A model generated the notes under the pieces. The model worked only from the letters and a program-made list of their open reading frames with translations. It had not been told where the DNA came from and did not search any database. Both the position numbers and the translations under genes were made by a program. Shown one piece after another: positions 23,942-33,860 of a DNA stretch of 64,000 nucleotides; within the stretch, counting starts at the first letter, position 1, and the number at the start of each line of letters is the position of its first letter. The stretch comes from Oceanobacillus neutriphilus. Its GTDB lineage: Bacteria > Bacillota > Bacilli > Bacillales > Amphibacillaceae. The stretch lies in assembly GCF_014645515.1 (NCBI RefSeq), contig NZ_BMLW01000016.1:1-64000 (forward strand), read 5' to 3'.

Positions 23942-24448
23942 TTAAGATTCATGCTCCATCAGTTCCAGGTCTTCATCTACCTCTGTATCAAATAATTCCT
24001 GCCAATCATCTGTACCAAGCATTTCCAATTGTGCCTGAACAAGCATGCGCATTCTTGAACGGAATACCTTAGCCTGTTTTTTCAATTCTTCTACATCAAG
24101 TGAAATTTTCCGTGCTTTACTTAATGCTTCGTTTACAATTCGATCAGCATTTTTTTCTGCTTCTTTCATAATCAATTTTGCTTCTTTTTGCGCGCTGCCT
24201 TTAATGTCTTCTGCTGTTTCCTGGGCAACAAGAATAGATTTATTTAACGTCTCTTCAATGTTTGTAAAATGCCCTAATCGCTCCTGAAGCTCTTTAGCCT
24301 TCTGATCTAATTCATCTCTCTCACGGATAACAATTTCATAATCCTTCATTACCTGATCGAGAAATTTATTCACTTCATCTTCATCATAGCCCCGGAATCC
24401 TCTTGCAAACTCTTTATTATGAATATCTAATGGTGATAATGCCACCAT
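23942..24448 (-). CDS. divIVA: Cell division initiation protein DivIVA
   Basis: DivIVA (168 residues) binds negatively curved membrane at septa and poles and organises MinCD placement and chromosome anchoring during sporulation. The N-terminal membrane-binding motif FARGFRGYDEDEVNKFLD (about 14-31) is typical, and the rest is coiled coil with an acidic tail. The ATG at 24448 is chosen because GGGAGGTGG directly precedes it. The longer frame to 24472 has no ribosome site. Confidence 0.95.
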   Translation of the reverse strand: MVALSPLDIHNKEFARGFRGYDEDEVNKFLDQVMKDYEIVIRERDELDQKAKELQERLGHFTNIEETLNKSILVAQETAEDIKGSAQKEAKLIMKEAEKNADRIVNEALSKARKISLDVEELKKQAKVFRSRMRMLVQAQLEMLGTDDWQELFDTEVDEDLELMEHES

Positions 24449-24524
24449 CTCCACCTCCCTAATCAGTTCCAAGCTGTCAATTTCTCTCTTTATTATTCAA
24501 TAATTCCAGCATAAATGCCAGTAC

Positions 24525-25301
24525 TTATTGTAAAATTGCAGCTGTCATTTTAATTTTGTCTTTCTTCGATTTCCCGCGGATGGCAACTATTTTACTTCTG
24601 CCCTTTCCACGTACAGAAAGCATATCGCCTTCCTGTAATTGGAATTTCACATCATCTACTACACGATAATTAACCTTTACAAGAAGCTTTTGAATAAGCA
24701 CGGCTGCATCTTTTCGGGATAATCCGTATATCTCTTTAATCACTGTATCTAATCGCAGGGAAGAGATTGTTTTATCATACTCTTTCCAACTTTCTTTTTT
24801 GACAGCCAGAGATTCAAGGGATTGTTCCTTAAAGGAGATACGGGATTTTTTGATGGAAGTCAAATTCATCTGAATAAATGGAACAACCTCTCCCGCTGCC
24901 AGCAAATGAATTTTTCCATCTTCTGCCATAATATCTCCAAGTTTTTTACGCTTCACACCCTGTGATAAAAATGCACCCATTACATCTCGATGCTCCAGAC
25001 TTACAAATTTCTCCGGGTAAGCGGCCTCCAGAAGCTGAATTTGGAACATGTCCTTTGTAATGGTTTCATAAACAGGCGCAATCACTATTCTTTTCCGTTC
25101 ACTGTATTCAGAACCGCCAAAGGCTTCCGTTTGCAGTTCATCTTGACTGGTTCCTAAAAGCATCTGTACAATTTCCTGCTCACGCGGATCCAAAAAATCA
25201 GTACGCTTCGGGATATATGATCGCTCTACCTGGTCTTTCCAGGAAAGAACCTGATCAATAAAAGGCTGTTCTTCTTTTCGAAAATGCTGATAAACTTCCA
25301 T
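24525..25301 (-). CDS. ylmH: S4 domain RNA-binding protein YlmH
   Basis: YlmH is a 258-residue protein with a C-terminal S4 RNA-binding domain (about 180-240: SRKDAAVLIQKLLVKVN). In B. subtilis it is linked to division and to rescue of stalled 50S-peptidyl-tRNA complexes, in parallel with RqcH. The second ATG (25301) suits the ribosome site AAAGGG better than the one at 25307. It lies between ylmG and divIVA as in B. subtilis. Its presence in the same window as rqcH is coincidence of conserved order. Confidence 0.88.
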   Translation of the reverse strand: MEVYQHFRKEEQPFIDQVLSWKDQVERSYIPKRTDFLDPREQEIVQMLLGTSQDELQTEAFGGSEYSERKRIVIAPVYETITKDMFQIQLLEAAYPEKFVSLEHRDVMGAFLSQGVKRKKLGDIMAEDGKIHLLAAGEVVPFIQMNLTSIKKSRISFKEQSLESLAVKKESWKEYDKTISSLRLDTVIKEIYGLSRKDAAVLIQKLLVKVNYRVVDDVKFQLQEGDMLSVRGKGRSKIVAIRGKSKKDKIKMTAAILQ

Positions 25302-25322
25302 AGTCATCCCTTTCCCAGAATC

Positions 25323-25586
25323 TTAAAACATCATTGCAAATTGCATAAAACCCTGTCTTGCGAATTGTAACAAGAGTATAGCAACAATTGGTGAAAAATC
25401 AATCATACCAAGCGGCGGAATAAATTTGCGAAAAATCTCTAAATAAGGCTCACAAATTTTCCCCAGCATCTCTCCAAATTGAGACTCTCTTGCTCCCGGA
25501 AACCAGGACATTAAAATATATGCTATCAGTGCAAAGCTATAAATGCTTAATGCTAAACTTATTATTGAAACGATTTGTGCCAACAT
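25323..25586 (-). CDS. ylmG: YggT family membrane protein YlmG
   Basis: This is an 87-residue protein with two hydrophobic helices and the YggT-family segment [17 protein letters not shown] between them. The family is membrane-bound and linked to division-site or nucleoid organisation in cyanobacteria and plastids; its biochemical role is not known. It lies 6 bases after sepF in the conserved sepF-ylmG-ylmH-divIVA order. Confidence 0.88.
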   Translation of the reverse strand: MLAQIVSIISLALSIYSFALIAYILMSWFPGARESQFGEMLGKICEPYLEIFRKFIPPLGMIDFSPIVAILLLQFARQGFMQFAMMF

Positions 25587-25592
25587 CTGCTG

Positions 25593-26033
25593 CTACCATC
25601 CTTTATCATAATCTTCCTGTTCATACAACATTTCAGAAATACTTCCAGTAATCTCCACATTGTCTGGTGTACACAGGAATGTTTCAGATCCTAATTTCTG
25701 AATATCTCCTTTCACGGCATAGACCGTTCCACTCAGAAAATCAACAATACGCTTTGCCTGCTGATGATCCACACGCTGCAAATTAATAATGACTGCACGC
25801 CGGTTCACAATGTTATCTGCTATGTCCTGAGCTTCATTATAATTTCTTGGTTCTGCGAGAACAACCTTTGAACTCGTATTTTGTATACTGGAAAGGTTCA
25901 CAACATTTTTACTCGCCGCCGCTGTTTTTTCCTGAGTATGAGGAGGTTTTTCTTCTTGCTCTTCTTCTACATATTCATACTCATATTCATCATCCAGAGT
26001 GAAATAATTCTTAAGCTTCTTTTTAAAGCTCAT
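25593..26033 (-). CDS. sepF: Cell division protein SepF
   Basis: SepF (146 residues) forms curved filaments that anchor and bundle FtsZ at the membrane. Visible are the N-terminal amphipathic helix ([11 protein letters not shown]), an acidic linker rich in Glu and Tyr (about 12-30), and the C-terminal SepF domain (about 60-140) with [19 protein letters not shown]. Length is normal. Confidence 0.94.
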   Translation of the reverse strand: MSFKKKLKNYFTLDDEYEYEYVEEEQEEKPPHTQEKTAAASKNVVNLSSIQNTSSKVVLAEPRNYNEAQDIADNIVNRRAVIINLQRVDHQQAKRIVDFLSGTVYAVKGDIQKLGSETFLCTPDNVEITGSISEMLYEQEDYDKGW

Positions 26034-26048
26034 TCTCTACACCTCACT

Positions 26049-26729
26049 TTAAAGTTCTTTGCCAACCAGTTTCGTACCTATACGGACATGTGTAGCGCCT
26101 TCTTCTACAGCAACTGTATAATCATTACTCATTCCCATAGATAAGTATTCGCATGGTGCATAGTCTAAATGCAGGCTCTGGATATAATCGCGCAGCAGCC
26201 GTAATTTTTTAAACAGCGGCCGGGTCTCTTCCGGATTATCAACATGCGGAGCCATCGTCATCAGACCAACAATACGTATATTTTCAAATACGGCTAATTC
26301 TTTTATAAAGGACTCTACTGCTTCTTCAGCTAATCCATGCTTTGATTCCTCACCGCTTACGTTAACCTGAACAAAACAGGAAACTGTTTTCTGACTCCGC
26401 TTATTAATTTCTTTTGCCAAAGATATCCTATCCAGTGAATGAATATAATCAATATGATGAATAATATCTTTTACTTTTCTGGATTGAAGTGATCCAATAA
26501 AGTGCCATGTGGCACTTTCTCCAATCTCTTCAAATTTCGCTAAAAATCCTTCATTTCTATTTTCACCAAGGTTGACTGCCCCGGCAGATAATGCTTCTTT
26601 TGCTCGTTCTATTGTAACATATTTTGTTACAGCGATAATATTAATATCTTCTTTATTTCTGCCAGCTCTCTTCGCAGCCTGCTCTATATCCGCTTGAATT
26701 TCAATTAGATTTTCACTTACAGCAACCAT
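26049..26729 (-). CDS. ylmE: YggS family pyridoxal phosphate homeostasis protein
   Basis: This 226-residue PLP-binding protein has the alanine-racemase-like barrel without racemase activity. The PLP lysine is in IIAVTKYV (about 30-37), with GENRNEGF and the C-terminal SMGMSNDY and VRIGT motifs. The family keeps PLP and amino-acid pools balanced. It lies between pgeF and sepF. Confidence 0.92.
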   Translation of the reverse strand: MVAVSENLIEIQADIEQAAKRAGRNKEDINIIAVTKYVTIERAKEALSAGAVNLGENRNEGFLAKFEEIGESATWHFIGSLQSRKVKDIIHHIDYIHSLDRISLAKEINKRSQKTVSCFVQVNVSGEESKHGLAEEAVESFIKELAVFENIRIVGLMTMAPHVDNPEETRPLFKKLRLLRDYIQSLHLDYAPCEYLSMGMSNDYTVAVEEGATHVRIGTKLVGKEL

Positions 26730-26741
26730 TCTAATCCTCCA

Positions 26742-27560
26742 TTACATCTCCTGTTTCTCAAAGCCAATAAACCCCAGCATTCTTCCCGTTTTTCCTTTAT
26801 CACGACGGTGAGAGAAAAATATCGCCTCATCCTGGAAAGTACAATATTTTGTTACCTCTATATTATGACGAAAGACACCAGATTGTACAAGAATATCGAC
26901 ATTAAGCTCTTTTAAATCAATTAAATATTGATTTGGTGATACTTCCTCTGTAAATTTTTGTTTTTGATCATCACTAAGATGGGATAATACGACATCGTCA
27001 ACAACGTAGTTTTCTTTAGAAATACTCGGGCCAACTGCAACTTTCAGATCCTTTACAGATGCTCCGGCCTGCTCCAATTTCCGAACCATTTCTCCAGCGA
27101 TCTGTCCAACAGTCCCCTTCCAGCCAGCATGAGCGATACCGGCTATCCTGGTGGCTGGATCTACAAAAAATAGCGGAACACAATCCGCAAAGAAAGCTGT
27201 TGCAAGTAAACCATCTGCTTCATTTATAATCAGTCCATCGACTCCAGATATACTGGAATCGAATGAAATACTGCCCTTTCCGGCATCTTCAGTTCGTGAC
27301 AGATGAACTCGTGTTCCATGAACCTGTTCACCACAAACCCAGCGGTTAAGCGGTATATTGAGTTCCTGACTTAAAATACTCCGATTTTCCAACACTATTT
27401 TCTCGTCATCAAATACATGGAGCCCCATATTTAATTGGCTGTAAGATCCCTCACTTACTCCACCGTTTTTTGTAGTAAAACCTGCAATCAGACCTGGAAT
27501 TCCCTCTTCCAATGAAGATAAATGAAGTCTTGTCTCACTTTTAAGCTTAAATGGCTCCAT
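26742..27560 (-). CDS. pgeF: Purine nucleoside phosphorylase / laccase-domain protein YlmD (PgeF family)
   Basis: This 272-residue YfiH/DUF152 family protein has the zinc-site residues: His in GEQVHGTRV, Cys in FFADCVPLFF and His in IAGIAHAGWKGT. Family members have been reported both as zinc-dependent purine nucleoside phosphorylases and as enzymes clearing mis-incorporated muropeptides (PgeF). Sequence alone does not decide between them. It is followed after 12 bases by ylmE. Confidence 0.88.
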   Translation of the reverse strand: MEPFKLKSETRLHLSSLEEGIPGLIAGFTTKNGGVSEGSYSQLNMGLHVFDDEKIVLENRSILSQELNIPLNRWVCGEQVHGTRVHLSRTEDAGKGSISFDSSISGVDGLIINEADGLLATAFFADCVPLFFVDPATRIAGIAHAGWKGTVGQIAGEMVRKLEQAGASVKDLKVAVGPSISKENYVVDDVVLSHLSDDQKQKFTEEVSPNQYLIDLKELNVDILVQSGVFRHNIEVTKYCTFQDEAIFFSHRRDKGKTGRMLGFIGFEKQEM

Positions 27561-27692
27561 GTCTCTTTCCCTCTTTTCGCTTTAATGTTGAATTCACATT
27601 CCATAGATCGCAATTTTATAAAAAAAGTTTTAACAATCTCTTTAGAATCAATTTTATGTCTTATTTTAACACATTATATCGATTATTTCTCC

Positions 27693-27953
27693 TTAATCTT
27701 CTGTATAGAGATCTGGTCCTTTTACTTTTTCCACTAAGATAACATCTTCTCCAATCCGCACAATTTTTTCCCAGGCAATAAATAGCTCTCCTGCCTTGGC
27801 AAACATTCCTGATTTTTTCCCTTTTCCTTCAGCAATAATTGCAATAACTCTTCCAGTCCTTCCGTCTATCTCTAAATCAATAATATGTCCCAAACGTGTG
27901 CCGTCGTCCATAACAATGATTTCTTTTATTTGCAATTCAGATAGTTTCACCAT
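27693..27953 (-). CDS. ylmC: YlmC/YmxH family PRC-barrel sporulation protein
   Basis: This 86-residue PRC-barrel protein has a conserved core (DDGTRLGHIIDLEIDGRTG and WEKIVRIGEDVILV). YlmC/YmxH proteins are found in endospore formers near sporulation genes; the biochemical role is unknown. Here it lies between sigG and pgeF, the expected place. Confidence 0.88.
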   Translation of the reverse strand: MVKLSELQIKEIIVMDDGTRLGHIIDLEIDGRTGRVIAIIAEGKGKKSGMFAKAGELFIAWEKIVRIGEDVILVEKVKGPDLYTED

Positions 27954-28055
27954 GCCAGCTCCCTCCTCTTATTATCCTATGCATGGGAACATGCTTTTTT
28001 TCATGGAAAATAAAAAACAGGTGCTCTTGTCATGCAGATGTGCATTTGCATACAA

Positions 28056-28085
28056 AAAAGCCTTACCGCAGTGGGCAAGGCTTTT
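28056..28085 (-). terminator. sigG terminator
   Basis: A stem of about 10 bp (AAGCCTTGCC with GGTAAGGCTT on the minus strand) followed by TTTTTTG starts two bases after the sigG stop codon. Confidence 0.85.
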
Positions 28086-28087
28086 AT

Positions 28088-28870
28088 TCATTCAAACATT
28101 TGCTTATTCATTTGGTTGATAGCACCTTTTTCAAGTCTGGACACTTGCGCCTGGGAGATTCCAATCTCGTCAGCCACTTCCATCTGTGTTTTCCCTTGAA
28201 AAAAACGTTTATTTAAAATCATTTTTTCTCTTGCATTTAACCTGTGCATTCCTTCTTTCAAGGAGAGCTTATCTACCCAGGATGAATCTTTGTCCTTGTC
28301 ATCGCTCAGCTGGTCCATCACAAAAATAGGGTCGCCGCCATCATTGTAAATTGGCTCAAAAAGTGAAACCGGATCTTGAATCGCATCCAGTGCAAAGACT
28401 ATTTCAGCCTGCTCTACTCCCATTTCCTTCGCTATTTCTGCGGGAGATGGGTCCCTGGATGTTTTACTGATTAATTGCTCTCTGACCTGCAGAGCCCGAT
28501 AAGCTATATCCCGTAAAGATCTGGATACACGAATTGGATTATTATCCCGCAGGTATCTTCTAATTTCACCAATGATCATTGGAACAGCATAGGTGGAAAA
28601 ACGCACATTATGCGATAAATCAAAATTATCAATAGATTTCATTAAACCAATACAGCCAACCTGAAATAAATCATCCACATATTCACCGCGATTATTAAAT
28701 CGTTGAATGACACTGAGAACAAGGCGCAGATTGCCATTCACTAATTCTTCCCGGGCTGTTATATCATTTTCTTCTTGCATTCGAATAAATAATTTTTTCA
28801 TTTCATCGTTTTTAAGTACTGGAAGTTTTGATGTATCAACTCCGCATATTTCAACTTTATGTCTTGTCAT
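28088..28870 (-). CDS. sigG: Forespore RNA polymerase sigma factor sigma-G
   Basis: SigG is 260 residues, the same length as in B. subtilis and very similar throughout. Regions 2 (NGNLRLVLSVIQRFNNRG, DLFQVGCIGLMKSIDNFD), 3 and 4 (MEVADEIGISQAQVSRLEK) are clear. It directs late forespore transcription. The ATG at 28870 (MTRHKVEICGVDTSKLPVL) lies behind GGGGAGG; the longer frame from 28990 reads through the sigE-sigG gap. It follows sigE by 121 bases and can be transcribed from the spoIIG promoter or its own. Confidence 0.97.
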   Translation of the reverse strand: MTRHKVEICGVDTSKLPVLKNDEMKKLFIRMQEENDITAREELVNGNLRLVLSVIQRFNNRGEYVDDLFQVGCIGLMKSIDNFDLSHNVRFSTYAVPMIIGEIRRYLRDNNPIRVSRSLRDIAYRALQVREQLISKTSRDPSPAEIAKEMGVEQAEIVFALDAIQDPVSLFEPIYNDGGDPIFVMDQLSDDKDKDSSWVDKLSLKEGMHRLNAREKMILNKRFFQGKTQMEVADEIGISQAQVSRLEKGAINQMNKQMFE

Positions 28871-28991
28871 TCCCGAAAACCTCCCCAATCTTAGATGCTG
28901 TTCAAGGACAGTATCTCCCCGGGGAAAGTTTTTATTCAGGGAAAAATTGTAAAAAAAGCAATGATATGCGGAGAATAATTGATATATCAAG

Positions 28992-29720
28992 CTAAACCAT
29001 TTTATTAAATTCTTTTTTTAATCGGCGAATAATTTTCTTCTCTAAACGAGAAATATAAGACTGGGAAATTCCCAGCATATCGGCTACATCTTTCTGCGTT
29101 TTTTCATCGTCGCCAATTAGTCCAAAACGTAATTCCATAATTTGTTTTTCACGGGCATTTAATTTACCCAATGCTGATTTTAACAATGATTTATCAACAT
29201 TCGACTCAATACTTTTTGTAATAATATCCTCTTCCGTCCCCAGCACATCCGATAATAGGAGTTCGTTGCCATCCCAATCAATGTTCAAAGGTTCATCGAA
29301 GGAAACCTCTGTTTTTAATTTATTTGTTCTGCGCAAATACATTAAAATTTCATTTTCAATACAGCGGGATGCGTAGGTTGCCAGTTTAATCTTTTTTTCT
29401 GGATTAAATGTATTTACAGCTTTAATTAATCCAATTGTACCTATACTGATCAAATCTTCAATATTAATTCCTGTATTTTCAAATTTCCTGGAAATATAAA
29501 CCACTAATCTCAGGTTTCTTTCAATTAACATAGATCTTGCAGCCTGATCTCCTTTAGGAAGTTTTTTTAACAGTTCATGTTCTTCCTGTTTTGATAAAGG
29601 CGGCGGCAATGCCTCACTCCCGCCAATATAATAGATTTCCTTTGGCTTTAACCCAATCTTTCGCAGAAATTGATACCAGCGTAATTTTAATTTAAATTTC
29701 CAAACAGACACTTGACGCAC
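28992..29720 (-). CDS. sigE: Mother-cell RNA polymerase sigma factor sigma-E precursor
   Basis: SigE (242 residues) is made as inactive pro-sigma-E. The N-terminal basic-hydrophobic pro-sequence (about 1-30, [16 protein letters not shown]) tethers it to the membrane until SpoIIGA cleaves it. Regions 2.1-2.4 ([40 protein letters not shown]) and the region 4 helix-turn-helix ([15 protein letters not shown]) are intact. spoIIGA lies 6 bases upstream, the standard spoIIG operon. Confidence 0.97.
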   Translation of the reverse strand: MRQVSVWKFKLKLRWYQFLRKIGLKPKEIYYIGGSEALPPPLSKQEEHELLKKLPKGDQAARSMLIERNLRLVVYISRKFENTGINIEDLISIGTIGLIKAVNTFNPEKKIKLATYASRCIENEILMYLRRTNKLKTEVSFDEPLNIDWDGNELLLSDVLGTEEDIITKSIESNVDKSLLKSALGKLNAREKQIMELRFGLIGDDEKTQKDVADMLGISQSYISRLEKKIIRRLKKEFNKMV

Positions 29721-29726
29721 TCTCCT

Positions 29727-30647
29727 TTATGCAGATTGTATGATAGATTGCTTAATGACAAGTGGATGCAGCAGACAATGATATTGCCCCTCTCTCTCCA
29801 GCACCCCAAATTGAATTCCAATTAATACATTTGCCTTCTGTAAAACGTCATTATTATAAAAAATAGTCAGCTCCTCAGCCCTGATTGCCAGCATAAAAGA
29901 ATGTGCCCCGTCAACTCCCTGATATGGAATCATATGCAGTTTATCCTCCCACTTCTTTGGCAGCTGATCGAAATCAAGCGTTTCCTTAACCTGTTGCAGC
30001 TCTTCCCATTCTGTTTCATCAAACCATTGCTTTAAAAATGGCCGGTCACAAATAACTACAGGCTGTTTGGTTAAGGGATCAATCAATTGGTTACCACTAT
30101 CAATATAGCCGACAGATTCAAAAGATTGATGATTCATCGTTAATATAATTTTATGCATCTCATCATATTTCACTTGCTCTCCCACGTGCTCGTCCATTCT
30201 CCGCTTTGTAAAATACCAGATAATCGGAAAGCATGTTACTACAAATAACCAGCTTACAGGATCTCCATAGCCCTGGTTAAAGGTGATGACACCCTCTAAA
30301 GAAACGGTGATCGGACGCTGAAGGAAGAAGTGAACCGCCATTAATCCTCCACCAATTGCAAAGGATACAAAATAAAAAAGCAATGACAGCTTAATAAAGC
30401 GATATAGACTCTTAAAGCCAAACGTACTAAAAATGATGAAAAAAGAATAAATCAGTTTGCCGGCAACATGGTTAAAAAATGAATTTGGATATAAAATTGT
30501 CAGTGGAACAATACATGAAGCAATAAATGCTCCAACGAACAACCGAATCTTTTTTGCTGGACTTCGGGCAAGTAGCTGTACGAGCATCAGCAGCATTAAA
30601 TCCACCATAAAATTCAATGTCCAAACTACGTCTAAGTAAATAGACAA
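29727..30647 (-). CDS. spoIIGA: Sigma-E processing aspartic protease SpoIIGA
   Basis: SpoIIGA (306 residues from the chosen start) has five predicted membrane segments in the N-terminal half and a cytoplasmic aspartic protease domain. The catalytic Asp is in the SVGYIDSGNQL motif (about 182-192). It cleaves pro-sigma-E after a signal from SpoIIR. The start is uncertain: a TTG at 30647 gives MSIYLDVVWTLNF, matching known N-termini, and lies 11 bases after GGGAGG. A GTG at 30659 lies inside the ribosome site and is unlikely. Confidence 0.93.
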   Translation of the reverse strand: MSIYLDVVWTLNFMVDLMLLMLVQLLARSPAKKIRLFVGAFIASCIVPLTILYPNSFFNHVAGKLIYSFFIIFSTFGFKSLYRFIKLSLLFYFVSFAIGGGLMAVHFFLQRPITVSLEGVITFNQGYGDPVSWLFVVTCFPIIWYFTKRRMDEHVGEQVKYDEMHKIILTMNHQSFESVGYIDSGNQLIDPLTKQPVVICDRPFLKQWFDETEWEELQQVKETLDFDQLPKKWEDKLHMIPYQGVDGAHSFMLAIRAEELTIFYNNDVLQKANVLIGIQFGVLEREGQYHCLLHPLVIKQSIIQSA

Positions 30648-30754
30648 TCTTTGCTGCACCTCCCTAAAATGTTGCTGATGGCCGGTGAAAAAAATTACCT
30701 TCCGTATGCTTTTTGAATATATTTTTTAATAGATAGGAAGTAACGTATGATGAA

Positions 30755-30787
30755 AGTATAGACAATTGAAAAAGAAAAGTCTGTCAA
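30755..30787 (-). promoter_or_regulatory. spoIIG promoter with long spacer
   Basis: TTGACA (30782-30787) and TATACT (30755-30760) are separated by 21 bases, too far for ordinary sigma-A use. The B. subtilis spoIIG promoter has the same design with 22 bases and needs Spo0A~P to work. Sequences loosely like Spo0A boxes overlap the -35. The rest of 30788-31093 is AT-rich with no gene; B. subtilis has bpr in this interval. Confidence 0.7.
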
Positions 30788-31093
30788 TTCTTGTATGCAA
30801 AATTAAGCTATTTAGCACTTATTCTTAGAAATAATGTCTAATGATTTTTGGAATAAAATAAAGGAATGATCAAAAAGCTTATCAGCAGTTGTTGCAACAG
30901 GTTATGTGGGATAAAGTAATCTGAGGTCATAGAAAAACAAAGCTCTGGATAGTTTAAAAAACGAATTTATCCATTAAATTTCAGCTCTACATTTTATAGA
31001 TCAACCTGGTAAATACAAAACACTATCAAACTAAAAAAGTTAGTATATTTCTGTGGATAGAGCCTAACTATTCTATCCTTAAAAATTAATCAA

Positions 31094-31137
31094 AAAAAGC
31101 TCTGCATTAGAGAAAATTTTCTAATGCAGAGCTTTTT
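31094..31137 (-). terminator. ftsZ terminator
   Basis: A perfect 17-bp stem (AAAAAGCTCTGCATTAG and complement) with a 10-base loop lies 17 bases after the ftsZ stop codon, with T runs on both strands. Confidence 0.9.
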
Positions 31138-31153
31138 ACCTTATATTTACATC

Positions 31154-32311
31154 TTAACGATTGCGATTGCGATTTCTCAGGAAAGTCGGGATATCTAACT
31201 CTTCATCCTCTTGACGAGGCTTAGAAGGAGATGGATTGGAATTTTCTCTTTCCCTGACTGGGTGATTTGATTCATTTGATTGTTTCGCAGCAGCCTGCTG
31301 TGCTTGTCCTATATTTGGACGCTGTTGTTTTTGACGGGTATCTGCCTTTGGCTGTGCATTTTCATCAAAACCTGTAGCAATTACCGTCACAACAATTTCA
31401 TCATTGAGATTCTCATTAATAACAGAACCGAAGATAACGTTAACCTCTTGATCCGCTGCAGAAGTAACTAAATCTGCTGCTTCCTGTACTTCATACAGGC
31501 TTAAGTTTGTACCACCGGTGATATTCATTAAAATACCATGTGCTCCATCGATAGAAGTCTCCAGTAACGGAGAAGAGATTGCTTTTTTAGCAGCTTCTGT
31601 TGCTCTTGTTTCTCCTGTCGCGATACCAATACCCATTAATGCAGAACCTTTATCAAACATAATCGTTTTCACGTCAGCAAAGTCAACGTTAATAAGACCT
31701 GGTTTTGCAATCAAGTCAGAAATACCTTGTACACCTTGGCGCAGAACATTATCCGCTTCACGGAATGCTTCAAGCATTGGTGTATTTTTATCAACAATTT
31801 CCAGTAGACGATCATTTGGAATCACAATTAATGTATCCACACTTCCTTTAAGTGTATCGATACCGGAAATTGCCTGTGTTGATCTTCTTCTTCCTTCAAA
31901 GGAAAACGGACGGGTAACGACACCGACAGTCAATGCTCCTAAATCTTTAGCTACCTGTGCAATAACCGGAGCTGCACCAGTTCCGGTACCGCCGCCCATT
32001 CCTGCAGTAACAAAAACCATATCTGCTCCCTTTAACACTTCTTCCAGCTGTTCTTTACTTTCCTCCGCCGCTTTCTTTCCTACTTCCGGGTTGGCACCGG
32101 CACCAAGACCGCGGGTTAATTTTCCTCCAATTTGTATCTTGGATTCTGCTTTGGAAAGATTTAATGCTTGAGAATCTGTATTTACTGCGATAAATTCAAC
32201 ACCTTCTACGCCATGCTCAATCATACGATTAACTGCATTATTTCCGCCGCCGCCAACTCCAATGACTTTTATCGTTGCTAATTCTTCCATGTTTGTATCA
32301 AAATCTAACAT
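31154..32311 (-). CDS. ftsZ: Cell division GTPase FtsZ
   Basis: FtsZ (385 residues) polymerises into the Z-ring. The tubulin signature [10 protein letters not shown] is near 103-112, and the T7 synergy loop (NVDFADV) is intact. A variable linker rich in Gln, Ser and Asn (about 320-370) leads to the C-terminal peptide [13 protein letters not shown], which binds FtsA and SepF. The ATG at 32311 lies behind TAGGAGG. It is downstream of ftsA, the last gene of the dcw cluster before its own terminator. Confidence 0.98.
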   Translation of the reverse strand: MLDFDTNMEELATIKVIGVGGGGNNAVNRMIEHGVEGVEFIAVNTDSQALNLSKAESKIQIGGKLTRGLGAGANPEVGKKAAEESKEQLEEVLKGADMVFVTAGMGGGTGTGAAPVIAQVAKDLGALTVGVVTRPFSFEGRRRSTQAISGIDTLKGSVDTLIVIPNDRLLEIVDKNTPMLEAFREADNVLRQGVQGISDLIAKPGLINVDFADVKTIMFDKGSALMGIGIATGETRATEAAKKAISSPLLETSIDGAHGILMNITGGTNLSLYEVQEAADLVTSAADQEVNVIFGSVINENLNDEIVVTVIATGFDENAQPKADTRQKQQRPNIGQAQQAAAKQSNESNHPVRERENSNPSPSKPRQEDEELDIPTFLRNRNRNR

Positions 32312-32376
32312 ATTATGGTTTCCTCCTAGTCTACTAATTACGAACAATTTCTAATATAAACCTCTGCTGGCAGAAA

Positions 32377-33663
32377 TTAATCAAAGAAATATTTGAATAG
32401 ATTAGCAAATCCTGATTCTTTTTTCTTCTCTTTTTTCTTTTCTTTCTTTTCACTTGCTGGTCTGGATTGCTTTACCTGCCGCTGTTCACCTTCATCTCCA
32501 ATTGCCACTGCAGGATATAATTCTTTACCCTGTATTTTCGCATTACGATAAGCAAACTGCAAGATACCGACACCAGATGTAAATTGTGCTTCTCTGACCC
32601 CGATATAATCTGGAATAGCTACACGTACATTGGAATAAAACAAATCCTGTGCCAGCTCTAAACTTCCAGGCATGGCAATAGTACCGCCTGTTAATACAAA
32701 TCCGCCAGGTAATTCCTGATAACCCATTTTTCGAATTTCCCTGTCAACATAAGTATATATTTCTTCTAATCTGGCTTCAATCATATCAGCTAACTGAAGT
32801 TGATTAAATACTTGTTTCTGATTACTTCCAATAGTTGTAACTTCAAAAGTTTCTTCTTCGGAAGCATCATTGTAAAAGGCATATCCATAATTTAATTTAA
32901 TTTGCTCTGCTTCTTCTGTAGAGATGCGGAGACCAATGGATAAATCTTTGGTTATATTATCTCCGCCTAAATTGATTACACTTGTCGCAGCCAGATGATC
33001 ATTTTCAAATACAGATACTGTTGTACATCCACCGCCGATATCAATAAGGGCTGAGCCCATATTTATCTCGTCCTTTGATAAGGCAACAGTACCAGCTGCA
33101 AGCGGCTGAAGACAAATATCTGAGACTTCTAAATTAGCACGCTCTACACATTTCAGGATATTATGAAGAATTGTCTTCGAGCAAGTAATAATTGTCCCTT
33201 CCATCTCCAGACGAACGCCAATCATTCCTCTTGGATCTGTAATTTCATCCAATCCATCCACAATAAATTGTTTTGGAATAACATCAATAATTTCCCGTTC
33301 CGGGGGAATGGAAATTACTTGAGCGCCGTCAATTACTCTAGTTACATCTTCATCACTAATTTCACGATTCTCGCTTTGCACAGCCACTACCCCATGACAC
33401 GACTGAAGCTGAATATGATGGCCGTTTACACCAACTACTACACGGTGAATTTCCATACCTACCATTCTTTCAGCTTGTTCAACTGCACTTCTGATAGAAT
33501 GAACAGTCTGATCGATATCAACGATAGCACCCTTCTTCATTCCATTTGATGCTGCAGTTCCTACTCCAATAATATTTAAAGAGTCATGTTGTACTTCTCC
33601 AATAATTACTTTTATAGTATTTGTCCCAATATCAAGACTAACTAATATTTCACTGTTGTTCAA
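32377..33663 (-). CDS. ftsA: Cell division protein FtsA
   Basis: FtsA (428 residues) is an actin-fold ATPase that tethers FtsZ to the membrane. The phosphate motifs SLDIGTNTIKVII (about 9-21) and ALIDIGGGCTTVSVF are visible, along with the adenosine motif GGFVLTGGTIAMPG. The C-terminus is an unusually Lys-rich linker (near 408-417) followed by the amphipathic membrane helix GFANLFKYFFD. The start is a TTG behind GGGGAGGTG. Directly upstream, ylxW, ylxX and sbp of B. subtilis are missing. Confidence 0.97.
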   Translation of the reverse strand: MNNSEILVSLDIGTNTIKVIIGEVQHDSLNIIGVGTAASNGMKKGAIVDIDQTVHSIRSAVEQAERMVGMEIHRVVVGVNGHHIQLQSCHGVVAVQSENREISDEDVTRVIDGAQVISIPPEREIIDVIPKQFIVDGLDEITDPRGMIGVRLEMEGTIITCSKTILHNILKCVERANLEVSDICLQPLAAGTVALSKDEINMGSALIDIGGGCTTVSVFENDHLAATSVINLGGDNITKDLSIGLRISTEEAEQIKLNYGYAFYNDASEEETFEVTTIGSNQKQVFNQLQLADMIEARLEEIYTYVDREIRKMGYQELPGGFVLTGGTIAMPGSLELAQDLFYSNVRVAIPDYIGVREAQFTSGVGILQFAYRNAKIQGKELYPAVAIGDEGEQRQVKQSRPASEKKEKKKEKKKESGFANLFKYFFD

Positions 33664-33860
33664 AAAAGAGCACCTCCCCGTAAAAATATGCCTGTGATAT
33701 TTTTACTGTCACGTTATCCTTTGTATAGTCTTTAATTCTAAAAGAAAATGAATAAAAAATAAACATATTTTATGCTTATTTTTTCAAGTAACCTATTTCT
33801 ATAAAAATCGACAGTATACCATTCGTTAAAAAAGGATGATATATGACTTTATTCTGCAAA

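Noticed and set aside
28871-28991. A sigma-F/sigma-G promoter in front of sigG
   Set aside because: GCATA-like -35 candidates exist, but no matching GG-containing -10 lies at the right distance, so I could not support a specific site.
30660-31093. A missing bpr-like protease gene or small RNA between spoIIGA and ftsZ
   Set aside because: No coding frame or promoter-terminator pair other than the spoIIG promoter and ftsZ terminator can be seen.
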